Of a stretch of DNA of 64,000 bases, positions 36,301-46,015 are shown in pieces. Position numbers and translations under genes: made by a program. Source of the stretch: Actinokineospora terrae (GTDB lineage: Bacteria; Actinomycetota; Actinomycetes; Mycobacteriales; Pseudonocardiaceae); NCBI RefSeq assembly GCF_900111175.1, contig NZ_FOGI01000003.1:553116-617115 (forward strand), read 5' to 3'. The notes beneath the pieces were generated by a model that ran no database searches, was not told where the DNA came from, and saw nothing but the letters and a program-made list of their open reading frames with translations. Position 1 is the stretch's first letter. Every line of letters starts with the position of its first letter.

Positions 36301-37278
36301 TCACCGGTGGTGCTCGGCACGCCACCTGGGGTAGCTGGGGTTGCGGTCGACGAGGCTCTCGTAGGCCTCGGTGACCGCCTGGTGCAGCAGCGCGGGGTCG
36401 AGCGGACCGAGGTCCTTCCAGGCGAGGTCGAGCCGGTTGCAGATCGGGTCGCCGATCAGCGGGCGCACGACGATGCCGCGGCCCTCGCTGGAGGTGGGCT
36501 GGGCGAGGCTGACGCACTGGCCGCTGTTGACGAACTCGCGGGCCGAGTTCGAGTCGCTGATCTCGTGGGTGATCCTGGGTTCGAACCCGGCGGCCCGGCA
36601 GGCGGCGCGCAGCGGGCCGATGCCGCCGTGGTCCTCCTGCGGGTCGATCATCCAGTTCTCGCCTGCGAGGTCGGCCAGGTCGATGACATCGCGGCCCGCG
36701 AGCGGGTGGCGCTCGGAGAGGGCGACGAACTCCGGCTCGCGCGCCAGCACCAGTTCGCGCCGCACCCCCTCGGCGGTGCCGATCTCGAAGCCGATGACGT
36801 CGCACAGCACCGCGGCGTCGAGCCGCCCGGCGCGGACCCGGCCCTGCAGGGCGGCCGCGGACGGGTCGGTGTGCACCTGGATCGCCAGCGGTGGCGCGTC
36901 CGGGCCGTGCAGCGCGGCGTAGGCGGCGCCGAGCCGGGGGACGACGACCGAGAGCAGCGGGCTGGGCCTGCCGCCGATCTTGAGCTCGACCGGGCCGCGC
37001 GGGGTGGACAGCGAGCTGGTCTCGCCGCGCAGGTCGGCCATCTCGTTGACCACCGACCTGGCCCTGGCCAGGACCGTGCGGCCGAAAGAGGTGGGCACCA
37101 CGCCGGTTCTGGCGCGTTCGAAAAGGGGCGCGCCCATGGCCCGCTCAATCCGTTGAAGTTGAGAAGTCAACGAAGGTTGGGACAATCCGAGAACCGCGGC
37201 GGCCTTGGTGATACTGCCCTCGTCGGCCACCGCGATGACAATCCGCAGGTGTCGGAACTCCAGTTCCATGGTCGACAT
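36301..37278 (-). CDS. LysR-family transcriptional regulator
   Basis: A 325-residue LysR regulator. The HTH is LEFRHLRIVIAVADEGSITKAAAVLGLSQPSLTSQLQRIE, followed by the LysR effector domain (VELKIGG, VHTDPSAAALQGRVRAGRLDAAVLCD). ATG 37278 begins MSTMELEF; ATG 37269 is an alternative. No divergent partner is adjacent: upstream lies a 272-base gap and then a lipoprotein gene on the same strand. Target unknown. Confidence 0.9.
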   Translation of the reverse strand: MSTMELEFRHLRIVIAVADEGSITKAAAVLGLSQPSLTSQLQRIERAMGAPLFERARTGVVPTSFGRTVLARARSVVNEMADLRGETSSLSTPRGPVELKIGGRPSPLLSVVVPRLGAAYAALHGPDAPPLAIQVHTDPSAAALQGRVRAGRLDAAVLCDVIGFEIGTAEGVRRELVLAREPEFVALSERHPLAGRDVIDLADLAGENWMIDPQEDHGGIGPLRAACRAAGFEPRITHEISDSNSAREFVNSGQCVSLAQPTSSEGRGIVVRPLIGDPICNRLDLAWKDLGPLDPALLHQAVTEAYESLVDRNPSYPRWRAEHHR

Positions 37279-37550
37279 GTTATGGCCCCGGATTATGCGG
37301 CCGACATGGGGAACGGGCGTGAGAACCAGCACCACACCACCGGCCCATCGCGGCGCTTGTCCACGGGATCGGTCCCGGTCGCGCACCCTGCGGTTTCGCC
37401 GGGGCCGGGCGCGGACCGAGGAGGAGCGGCAGGCCCCGGCTTGGGGGGTGTACCGGGGCCTGCCCGGCCGACCGCAGCGCTGCCCGTACCCGGGGGGAGG
37501 GCGGTGGGCGCGTCCGGCGGTCGGGTCTGTGGGGTGCTCCCGCTAGTGGT

Positions 37551-37901
37551 CTACCCGCCGTCGAGCCGGGCGAAACGGTCATCGACCGGGGACAGCACGA
37601 GGCGCGCGACACCCCCGTCGACCCCGCGCAGTTCGACCACCAGCCCGTCGACCACCGCGGCGTCCCCCGGGTTGAGCGTGATGTCCACCCCGCCACCGGC
37701 GACGCGCACCCGGTCCTGGCCGACGTCAGCCTTGAGCCTGGCGTCGAACACCTCCAGCGTCGGCGACCCGGAGACGGTCAGCTCGCACCGGGCGGCCGCG
37801 CACCGCCAGGTCTCGTCCTCCGACCCGCACGCGGCGACCCCGGCGCCCACCACGAGCGCCGAGGCGACCGCGCCGCACCGCAGCAGCGATCTGCGCACCA
37901 T
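37551..37901 (-). CDS. Putative lipoprotein
   Basis: A 116-residue secreted lipoprotein. The signal peptide RRSLLRCGAVASALVVGAGVAAC has a lipobox GVAAC. The mature part is a small all-beta domain (VEVFDARL, VRVAGGGVDITLNPGDAAVVDGLVVELRGV, ARLVLSPVDD), with a cysteine pair near its start. ATG 37901. Function unknown; an envelope-exposed binding domain is likely. Confidence 0.75.
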   Translation of the reverse strand: MVRRSLLRCGAVASALVVGAGVAACGSEDETWRCAAARCELTVSGSPTLEVFDARLKADVGQDRVRVAGGGVDITLNPGDAAVVDGLVVELRGVDGGVARLVLSPVDDRFARLDGG

Positions 37902-37958
37902 GTGTTGCGCATCGACACCGGGCGCGGCCCCGCTACAGGGCCTCACCCGGCTGGCCCA

Positions 37959-38432
37959 TCAGACGTGGAACTGGTCGTGGCGGGCGTAGAACTCGGTCCA
38001 CTCGGCCTCGGTGAGCTCCCGACCGGATTCGGCGATCTCGGCGAGTTCGACGAAGTAGTCCTCCCGCGGCTCCCCCGGCGCGAACAGGATCAGCATCGAG
38101 GCGGGCTCGTCGGACTCATTGGTGAACGCGTGCACTCCGCCTTCCGGGACGTAGAGGAAATCGCCCGGTGTGGCGGTGACCCAGCGCTGCCCGTCGAACA
38201 GCCGGACGGCGCCTTCGACGATGTAGAACGATTCGGAGATCTTGCGGTGGAAATGCGGTTTCGGCCCACCGGCGTGCGGCGCCATGTCCCACCGGAAAAG
38301 CCCGAACTGGCCGTTGGTGGCCGTTCCCGGTGCGACGAAGTGCGCCGAGGTGGTGGGCCGGTCGAGCACCGTGATCTCGTCCACCGGCCGGAAGCGGGCG
38401 TTGTGCTCGCCGGTGGTCCCCAGGTACGACAT
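37959..38432 (-). CDS. Cupin-domain protein
   Basis: A 157-residue single-domain cupin. Metal-type motif 1 is PHFHRKISESFYIVEG (two His plus Glu), and motif 2 is PGDFLYVPEGGVHAFTN. ATG 38432 with strong GAGAGGAG ahead. Cupins of this size include dioxygenases, isomerases and storage-like proteins; no substrate can be named. It lies 57 bases upstream of the lipoprotein gene on the same strand. Confidence 0.85.
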   Translation of the reverse strand: MSYLGTTGEHNARFRPVDEITVLDRPTTSAHFVAPGTATNGQFGLFRWDMAPHAGGPKPHFHRKISESFYIVEGAVRLFDGQRWVTATPGDFLYVPEGGVHAFTNESDEPASMLILFAPGEPREDYFVELAEIAESGRELTEAEWTEFYARHDQFHV

Positions 38433-38505
38433 GGTTCTCCTCTCGCCAGGTGGTCCACTCTTCCACCAACCGCGACCGCACCGCACCCTCCAGAGAGGAC
38501 TGCCG

Positions 38506-39015
38506 CTAGTCGTCGCAGGCCAGCCTGCGAGCGCGGACCGGGCGGGGAACCCTGGTGAGCGCCCGGACCCGGCGGGTTCGACCGTGCACGGCCAGGAACG
38601 CGAGCAGTTCACCGTCGACCGCGGCGGCGAGCCTGCGCTGGGCCCAGTCGGACGCGGCGAGCACCGCGCCGGGTGAGACCGGCTTGCCCGCGAGGGCGTC
38701 GTGCAGCAGGCACCACTCGGCCAGCCGCGCGGCGACCGGTTCGGCGGCGGCGACGGCGGGTCGCACCCTGGCCGCCCACCGGCCGAACCCGGGGCCGCGC
38801 TGGGCCCGGTCGTCGATGCGGGCGATGGCGGCGGCGCTGCCGGTGGCGGGGTCCGGGTCGCGCAGCACGGCGGCGAGGAACTCGGCCTCGTCGGCGGGGT
38901 CGGCGGCGCGGTACCAGGCGAGCCTGCGCGCCGGGTCGGCGCCGAGGGCGCGGTGGTCGCACCCGGTGCACTCCGCCAGTTCCGCCACCGCCGCGATGTG
39001 GTCCAGCAGGTTCAC
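38506..39015 (-). CDS. Hypothetical Ala/Arg-rich protein
   Basis: A 169-residue protein from GTG 39015, with GGAGG seven bases ahead. It has a CTGCDH motif near the N-terminus, repeated alanine-rich helices, and a basic C-terminus (RRVRALTRVPRPVRARRLACDD). No membrane segment. Divergent from the SRPBCC gene at 39099. Not recognised. Confidence 0.6.
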   Translation of the reverse strand: MNLLDHIAAVAELAECTGCDHRALGADPARRLAWYRAADPADEAEFLAAVLRDPDPATGSAAAIARIDDRAQRGPGFGRWAARVRPAVAAAEPVAARLAEWCLLHDALAGKPVSPGAVLAASDWAQRRLAAAVDGELLAFLAVHGRTRRVRALTRVPRPVRARRLACDD

Positions 39016-39098
39016 CAGTCGTCCTCCGCCGAGAAAGATCCACCGCGGAGGATAGTCGGGTGCCACCCGCCGCTGATCATCGGCGCTACCCTTGGCCG

Positions 39099-39521
39099 AT
39101 GCGGTTCGGTACCCGGGTTGACATCGCCGCACCGGCGGCACACGTGTGGGCGGTCTACCGCGACGTCGAGCGGTGGCCGGAGTGGACGGCGTCGGTGACC
39201 TCGATCACCGTGCTCGACGACGGCCCGCTGCGGATCGGGACCAGGGCCCGGATCCGCCAGCCCAAGCTGCCCACCACGGTCTGGACCATTACCGAGTTCG
39301 ACGACGGCCGGTCGTGGACCTGGGTCGCGGGCGGCCCGGGCGCGCGAACGGTTGCCACGCACACCGTCGAGCCGCTCGGCGACGGCGCGCGGGCAGTGCT
39401 GTCGCTGGAGATGACCGGCCCGCTCGGGGTGATCATCGCCAGGCTCACCGCGGGGCTCACCGACCGGTACCTCGCGCTGGAGGCGGAGGGGGTGAAGGCG
39501 CGGTCCGAGGGCTCGCGGTGA
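39099..39521 (+). CDS. SRPBCC (polyketide-cyclase-like) family protein
   Basis: A 140-residue START-like protein: FGTRVDIAAPAAHVWAVYRDVERWPEWTASV at the N-terminus, RIRQPKLPTTVWTITEFDDGRSWTWVAGGPG in the middle, and a C-terminal helix (DRYLALEAEGVKARSE). It probably binds a hydrophobic ligand. ATG 39099, 83 bases from the divergent GTG at 39015. Confidence 0.85.
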   Translation: MRFGTRVDIAAPAAHVWAVYRDVERWPEWTASVTSITVLDDGPLRIGTRARIRQPKLPTTVWTITEFDDGRSWTWVAGGPGARTVATHTVEPLGDGARAVLSLEMTGPLGVIIARLTAGLTDRYLALEAEGVKARSEGSR

Positions 39522-39604
39522 CGCCCTCGGCGAAATCGGTTCGACCTCAGCGCGCGCACGTGCGAGGCTGGGACCACCACCCGTCTCGCCTGGAGGTCGC
39601 CACC

Positions 39605-39802
39605 ATGTCCGAACAGCCCGGCCAGACCGAGGAAACCCCTGGCACGGACACCGAGGACGTGAAGGCCCGCTTCCGCGAGGCGCTGGCCCGCAAGCAGGCC
39701 CAGTCCAAGAACGGCCAGGGCCACGCCGACTCGGCGTCCAAGGTGCACGACGCGCACGGTCGCGCGGGCGCCAAGCGCCAGTTCCGCCGCAAGAGCGGCT
39801 GA
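39605..39802 (+). CDS. DUF5302 small protein
   Basis: A 65-residue highly charged protein with the DUF5302 pattern: an acidic N-terminus, a central VKARFREALARKQAQ helix and a Gly/His/Lys-rich basic end (AGAKRQFRRKSG). Widely conserved in actinobacteria, function unknown. ATG 39605. Confidence 0.8.
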   Translation: MSEQPGQTEETPGTDTEDVKARFREALARKQAQSKNGQGHADSASKVHDAHGRAGAKRQFRRKSG

Positions 39803-39840
39803 TCCAGGACACACCCCGGAAACTGGCCGGCCCCGAGCGC

Positions 39841-41181
39841 TCAGACCGCGTTCTCGAGGTCGGCCAGTTCCGTGTCCAGGTGGGTGAGCAGCCGCTGCAG
39901 GTGCGGCACGGTGCGGCGGCAGCCGGTCAGGCCGAACTCCAGCGAGCCGTTGTAGCTGGTCACGGTGATGTTGAGGGCCTGGCCCTCGTACGGGATCGAC
40001 ACCGGGTACACCCCGAGCATCCTGGCGCCGTTCCAGTACAGCGGTTCGGTGGGGCCGGGAACGTTGCTGATCATCAGGTTGAAGCCGGGCGGGGTGAGCC
40101 GGACGGCGCCGGGCAGCAGGCCGAGCGCGAGCGGGGCGAACGGGATGGCGCTGAGCGCGGTCACCTGCAGCTGCGACATGCCGCGGTAGACGTCCTTGCC
40201 GCTGCGGGTGGACTCGGTGATGGCGGCGAGCCGGTCGGCGGGGTCCGCGCGGTCGGTGGCCAGGGTGCACAGGATCATGCCGAGCGCGTTGCCGCCCGCG
40301 CTGTCGTCGCCGTTGCGCAGCGACATCGGGACGGCGGCGACCAGCGGCCGCTCGGGCAGCGCGTCGAGCTCCAGCAGGTACCGCCGCAGGGCCCCGGCGC
40401 ACATCGCCAGCACGACGTCGTTGACCGTCGCCCCGGCCGCGTCGCCGACCGCGCGGACCCTGGCCAGCGGCCAGCCCTGGGCGGCGAACCGGCGGGCGCC
40501 GGTGATCGGCACGTTGAGGATCGAGCGGGGCGCGGCGAAGGGGAGCGTGGCGGTCTGCGCGCGGAAGACCTCGTTGGCGTACTTGGCGAGGGCGGGGCCG
40601 AGCCCGGCGATGTCGCGCAGCACCGCGCCGACGCCGGTGCGCGACCGGGGGCCGCTGGGCTCGTCCTGGCGGGCCGCCCACGGCGGTCGGGTGTCGCGCA
40701 CGGTCGGGTCGGCGGTCAGCGAGCGCTGCAGCAGCCGCAGCGCGGAGACGCCGTCGAGCAGGGCGTGGTGGACCTTGGTGTAGAGCGCGAACCGGTTGTC
40801 CCGCAGGCCTTCCACCAGGTGCGCCTCCCACAGCGGGCGGTGCCGGTCGAGCAGCGAGCCGTGCAGCCGGGAGACCAGCTCCAGCAGCTCGCGGACCCGG
40901 CCGGGGGTGGGCAGCGCGGAGAGCCGGACGTGGTACTCCAGGTCGAGCCGGTCGTCGTCGGTCCACATCCACTGCCCGACGCTGCCGACCGGGTCGCGCG
41001 GCCTGCGCCGCAGCAGCGGGTGGATGTCGCTGGTGTCGAGCAGGGCGCGGTGCAGCTCGCCGACGTAGTCCGGTCCGGCGCCCTCGGGCAGTTCGAACAG
41101 CTGCAGTCCGCCGACGTGCAGCGGGTGCTCGCGGGACTCACCGAGCAGGAACATCGACTCCGTGACGGGCATCAGCGGCAC
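39841..41181 (-). CDS. Wax ester synthase/diacylglycerol acyltransferase (WS/DGAT)
   Basis: A 446-residue WS/DGAT acyltransferase. The catalytic HHxxxDG motif is at residues 138-144 (HHALLDG). The family blocks PLWEAHLVEGL, NDVVLAMCAGALRRYL, VPMSLR and FNLMISNVPGPTEPLYWNGARM are all present. It makes triacylglycerol or wax esters from acyl-CoA, as do mycobacterial Tgs enzymes. GTG 41181 is chosen, six bases after GGAGG; ATG 41172 is an alternative. Confidence 0.92.
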   Translation of the reverse strand: MPLMPVTESMFLLGESREHPLHVGGLQLFELPEGAGPDYVGELHRALLDTSDIHPLLRRRPRDPVGSVGQWMWTDDDRLDLEYHVRLSALPTPGRVRELLELVSRLHGSLLDRHRPLWEAHLVEGLRDNRFALYTKVHHALLDGVSALRLLQRSLTADPTVRDTRPPWAARQDEPSGPRSRTGVGAVLRDIAGLGPALAKYANEVFRAQTATLPFAAPRSILNVPITGARRFAAQGWPLARVRAVGDAAGATVNDVVLAMCAGALRRYLLELDALPERPLVAAVPMSLRNGDDSAGGNALGMILCTLATDRADPADRLAAITESTRSGKDVYRGMSQLQVTALSAIPFAPLALGLLPGAVRLTPPGFNLMISNVPGPTEPLYWNGARMLGVYPVSIPYEGQALNITVTSYNGSLEFGLTGCRRTVPHLQRLLTHLDTELADLENAV

Positions 41182-41274
41182 GGTCGGCCTCCTTCGCACT
41201 CGGTGGGCGCGGACCCGGCGAACGCTGCCACCGCGGTCCTCGTCGCGCAAACCCCGCAGGTACCCCGCGATCGG

Positions 41275-42726
<1,452 letters not shown>

Positions 42727-42902
42727 CTCACCCTGTTCGATGACCAGGTACTCCTCGCGTGCGTGGACTGACCCCCGAGTGGAGGGACCGAGAGTAGCGA
42801 ATCACACCGACGGGCGATCATCCGTCCACGTGTGGTGGTTTGCTGGATTCGGTTCGTCACAGCGAGTTCACGGTCCGGGGTCGTCCCGGCACGCGGGCGC
42901 GC

Positions 42903-43118
42903 TCAGCGGTCAGGCGCGAGCAGCCCGTCGGTGATGGCGCGCAGCAGCGGCCCCCTGGCCGCGGCCGGGAAGCTGAGTTCGCGCTGGGGATCGTTGCCGC
43001 GCACGCGCAGCAGGTCGGCCGAGGCGGAGAGCAGGACGCACGCGCCGGTGGTGCAGCGGGAGCCGCGCCGGAAACCGGTCTCCCCCGCCCCCGACTCGCT
43101 CGACGTCACACCGGACAT
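42903..43118 (-). CDS. DUF397-like small protein (divergent)
   Basis: A 71-residue protein that fits a degenerate DUF397 domain: FRRGSRCTTGACVLL aligns with the family start, and FPAAARGPLLRAITDGLL with the end. The usual VRDSK motif is replaced by VRGND. GGGAGG precedes ATG 43118. DUF397 proteins typically accompany XRE-DUF5753 regulators, and an intact pair lies 250 bases away. Confidence 0.65.
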   Translation of the reverse strand: MSGVTSSESGAGETGFRRGSRCTTGACVLLSASADLLRVRGNDPQRELSFPAAARGPLLRAITDGLLAPDR

Positions 43119-43365
43119 GGGCCGCCCCCTCCCTGCCCCGACACCGACGACCCGGTGGACGGCGCGCGCCGGGCGCGGGCGACCAGTGCCGAAAGCAGGC
43201 ACACCTCGGGTGGCCGGGTTGGCGCGTTCGACCACACCGCTGGGGGTAACGACGTCGGGCGACCTCGTCACCTCAGGTTACCGGATGGTTACGAGACGCG
43301 CCAATACCCTCCGCGACCCGCTGGGCGCGGTCGCGGAGGGTGGCGACGAGGACAGGTGGCGGACC

Positions 43366-43575
43366 TCAGCCCGCGAGCAGCCCGCCGGGCACGAGGTCGA
43401 ACTCGCCGTTCTTGACCCCCGCGGTGAACGCGACCCACTCCTCGGCGGTGTAGGTGTGCGCGGGAATGGTCAGGTTCTTGGAGTCGCGCAGCGAGACGGT
43501 GCCGTCCGCGAGCACGGCGACCTGGACGCAGCCACCGGTGGAACAGAAGCTGCTCTGCTGGTAAATGGTGTTCAT
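43366..43575 (-). CDS. DUF397-domain small protein
   Basis: A 69-residue canonical DUF397 protein: SSFCSTGGCVQVAVLADGTVSLRDSKN, then YTAEEWVAFTAGVKNGEFD. Its ATG overlaps the stop of the upstream XRE gene by four bases. In Streptomyces the paired XRE/DUF397 genes (as at whiJ) act as a repressor and its small modulator. I infer the same here. Confidence 0.88.
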   Translation of the reverse strand: MNTIYQQSSFCSTGGCVQVAVLADGTVSLRDSKNLTIPAHTYTAEEWVAFTAGVKNGEFDLVPGGLLAG

Positions 43576-44453
43576 CGGGGCGGTTCTTCCTTGCTCGAAT
43601 AGTATTCCATCATCGAACGAATCATGTCCCGGCTGTCCTCGACGGAGAGGCACTTGCGGCCGAGGTCATCGAAAATCCGCGTGTAGCGGGTGATGTCGCT
43701 CTCTTGCTCGAGCCACCGATCACCAGCGCTGAGTTCGATGTGGACCGAGTTGCGGTCGTACTCGCTCTCGAACGTGAAGACCACGAACGTGCACTGGATG
43801 GCGATATCGGGCCCTGCTGCGAAGGGGTAGACGCGCAGGGTGACACCTTGACGCTCACTCGCCTGCAGCAGCGCGGCCAACTGGTCGGCCATGACCGCCG
43901 ACGAACCGACGACGCGGTGCAGCGTCGCCTCGTCGACGATGACGCCGATCCTGGGCTGGTCCTCGCGCTCGACGAGAATATCCTGGCGCTTGAGGCGCAG
44001 GCGGACCCGCTTCTCGCGTTCGACATCGTCATCCCGGGGGTAGATGGCGCGGAACAACTCGCGCGCGTACTCCTCCGTTTGGAACATTCCGGGAAATGTC
44101 GACTGCACGTAGTAGCGGATGTTGGAGGCTTCGGATTCCAGCGAGATGAAGGTGTCCATCGCACTGGACACCACATCCGCCAGGTCCTGCCACCACGCCT
44201 GCCTGCGGCCGTCCCCGGCCAGCCGCAGCAATTGGTCGCGCAACCGCTGGTCGCCGACCCCGTAGAGGTCGAGCAGGTCGCGCACGTCCCGTGCCTTGGG
44301 CACTCCCTGCCCGGTCTCCAATCTGCTGATCTTCGACGGCGAGCACTCAAGGTGGTCGGCCGCGTCCTCGAGGTGCAGCCCACGCAGCTCGCGCAGCCTG
44401 CGCAGTTCCTGCCCCAGGCGACGCCGCGGGATGAGCGGCGTTTGCGACGGCAT
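43572..44453 (-). CDS. XRE-family regulator with DUF5753 domain
   Basis: A 293-residue regulator. The N-terminal HTH reads LGQELRRLRELRGLHLEDAADHLECSPSKISRLETGQGVPKARDVRDLLDLY. The C-terminal DUF5753 contains YVQSTFPGMFQTEEYARELFRA, RQDILVEREDQPRIGVIVDEATLHRVVG and VTLRVYPFAAG. It is the WhiJ/BldB-associated type found in many actinomycete copies. It is coupled to the DUF397 gene and sits beside an intergenic region full of ACTTG boxes, the likely operator. Confidence 0.9.
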   Translation of the reverse strand: MPSQTPLIPRRRLGQELRRLRELRGLHLEDAADHLECSPSKISRLETGQGVPKARDVRDLLDLYGVGDQRLRDQLLRLAGDGRRQAWWQDLADVVSSAMDTFISLESEASNIRYYVQSTFPGMFQTEEYARELFRAIYPRDDDVEREKRVRLRLKRQDILVEREDQPRIGVIVDEATLHRVVGSSAVMADQLAALLQASERQGVTLRVYPFAAGPDIAIQCTFVVFTFESEYDRNSVHIELSAGDRWLEQESDITRYTRIFDDLGRKCLSVEDSRDMIRSMMEYYSSKEEPPR

Positions 44454-44529
44454 CAACGCCTCCTCGCGCCATGCAATTGCCGGACGGGATTGCTCGCCCG
44501 GATCGATGTTCGACGGTACCACTGGTTGA

Positions 44530-44763
44530 ACTTGGCACGACCAGCGGATGGCCTGTTCCTGCCGCCCGTGACCAGGCTCGATCCACTGAGGACCGGAGGT
44601 CGCGGACTTGCACGGTGCAAGTGCACGACACCCGGATGGGTGTGCCCCGAACGGTGTACGGAACGACGGCGAGTGGCCGAATTTCGACGCACTTGCCTCA
44701 TGCACTTGCACTGAGCACTTGTATCGCGCGCGTGAATCTCGGAATCTGAAGACGGACTTGCGT
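44530..44763. promoter_or_regulatory. Operator region with palindrome and 13-bp-phased ACTTGC boxes
   Basis: A perfect 17-base palindrome, ACTTGCAC-G-GTGCAAGT, lies at 44606-44622. Three direct boxes start at 44691 (ACTTGCCT), 44704 (ACTTGCAC) and 44717 (ACTTGTAT), exactly 13 bases apart. Looser boxes sit at 44530 (ACTTGGCA) and 44756 (ACTTGCGT). All lie in the 351-base gap between the XRE gene and the OmpA-like gene. XRE-DUF5753 proteins are reported to bind similar CTTGCA motifs, so these are probably its own sites, and they may also govern the OmpA-like gene. No gene is seen in the gap. Confidence 0.7.
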
Positions 44764-44804
44764 AGCCGCCCCCGGTGGGCGGCCCGGCCCGAGGGGAGCG
44801 CGCG

Positions 44805-46004
44805 ATGACCCGACGACGCAGGCTCGGCGACCACGGCGGCCCGCGGCGACCGAAAGCCGCGAAGGCGCTGTTCATGATCACCACCGCGGTGGCGGCCTGC
44901 CTCGGCGCCGCGGCCTGCGGTGGTGCCCGCGACCGGACCGGTACCGGCGTCACGCTGGTGATCGCGGTGACCGCGGTGGCGACCGAGCAGCGGCCGACGC
45001 TCACCGCGGCGGCCAGGGCGGAGGTCGCCGCCGCGCTGGGCACCGACCGGGGCCGACTGCGGATCGTGATCGGCGGCGTCGAGCGCCCGAGGGTGCTGGA
45101 GGACGGCGACATGCGATTGCGCCGGGGCACCCAGGTCGAGCACGACACCGCCCGCAGAGCCGAGCTGACCAGGCAAGAGGTGCTGCGGATCGGCGCCGTG
45201 CTCGGCGACGCGGACAGCGCGGCGGCCGAACTGGACCTCGTCGGGCTGCTCGACGCGGTCGCCCGCGTACCGGGACCGGCCACGGCCGTCGTCATCAGCT
45301 CTGGCCTGCAGACATCCGGTCCGCTGGCCGTCGCGGCGCTCGGCTGGGACCGGATCGGCGCCGCCGAGGTCGTCGACCAGGCCGTCCGGGACGGTCTGGT
45401 GCCCGATCTGCGCGGCAAACGGGTGGTGCTGAGCGGGTTGGGCGAGGTCAGGCGGCCGCAGGAGCCGCTGCCCGCGCCGCTGCGGGACCGGCTGGCCGCG
45501 ATGTGGACCCGGTTCTGCCAGGCGGGCGGCGGCGACTGCTCGGTCGACACCGAACCGCTGGCGGGCGGTGAACCCCGGTCCACGACGCCGGTGCCGACGG
45601 TCGCCATCCCCCAACTGCCCGCGATCACCGCACCGGCGGTGGCGGCGGGGCCGGTCGAACTGCCGAGCGACATCCTGTTCGGCCCGGACTCGGCCGCGCT
45701 GCTCCCGGAGGCCGACCCGCTGCTGGCCGGGTTCGCCGCCGCGCTGCCCGCGGGCGCGCGGGTCCACCTCCTCGGCCGCACCGCCTCGGTCGGCGCGCCG
45801 GACTCCGCGCGGGCGCTGAGCCTGGGCCGCGCCCGCGCCGTGGGCGACGCGTTGGCCGCCCACGGAGTCCCCGCGGCGGCGTTGACCGTCGAGGGACTGG
45901 GGTTCGACGCGCCCCTTGTCCCCGACCGCGACCCCGGCGGGGTGCTCATCCCCGCCGCGGCGCAGCGCAACCGGTCCGTCTCGCTCATCGTGACCCGCCC
46001 GTAG
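44805..46004 (+). CDS. OmpA-like lipoprotein
   Basis: A 399-residue exported protein. The signal peptide (AKALFMITTAVAACLGAAACGG) has a plausible lipobox GAAAC. The middle domain looks von Willebrand/hydrolase-like, with Ala-rich strands and helices. The C-terminal OmpA-type domain has LPSDILFGPDSAALLPEADPLLAGFAAAL, SLGRARAVGDALAAHGV and QRNRSVSLIV, and should bind peptidoglycan. ATG 44805 with GAGGGGAG ahead. Probably in an operon with the membrane protein 11 bases downstream. Confidence 0.82.
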   Translation: MTRRRRLGDHGGPRRPKAAKALFMITTAVAACLGAAACGGARDRTGTGVTLVIAVTAVATEQRPTLTAAARAEVAAALGTDRGRLRIVIGGVERPRVLEDGDMRLRRGTQVEHDTARRAELTRQEVLRIGAVLGDADSAAAELDLVGLLDAVARVPGPATAVVISSGLQTSGPLAVAALGWDRIGAAEVVDQAVRDGLVPDLRGKRVVLSGLGEVRRPQEPLPAPLRDRLAAMWTRFCQAGGGDCSVDTEPLAGGEPRSTTPVPTVAIPQLPAITAPAVAAGPVELPSDILFGPDSAALLPEADPLLAGFAAALPAGARVHLLGRTASVGAPDSARALSLGRARAVGDALAAHGVPAAALTVEGLGFDAPLVPDRDPGGVLIPAAAQRNRSVSLIVTRP

Positions 46005-46015
46005 GGAGACCCGCC

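Noticed and set aside
36575..36595. GGTTCGAACCC resembling a tRNA T-loop
   Set aside because: It falls inside the conserved LysR effector domain and no acceptor or anticodon arms can be folded around it.
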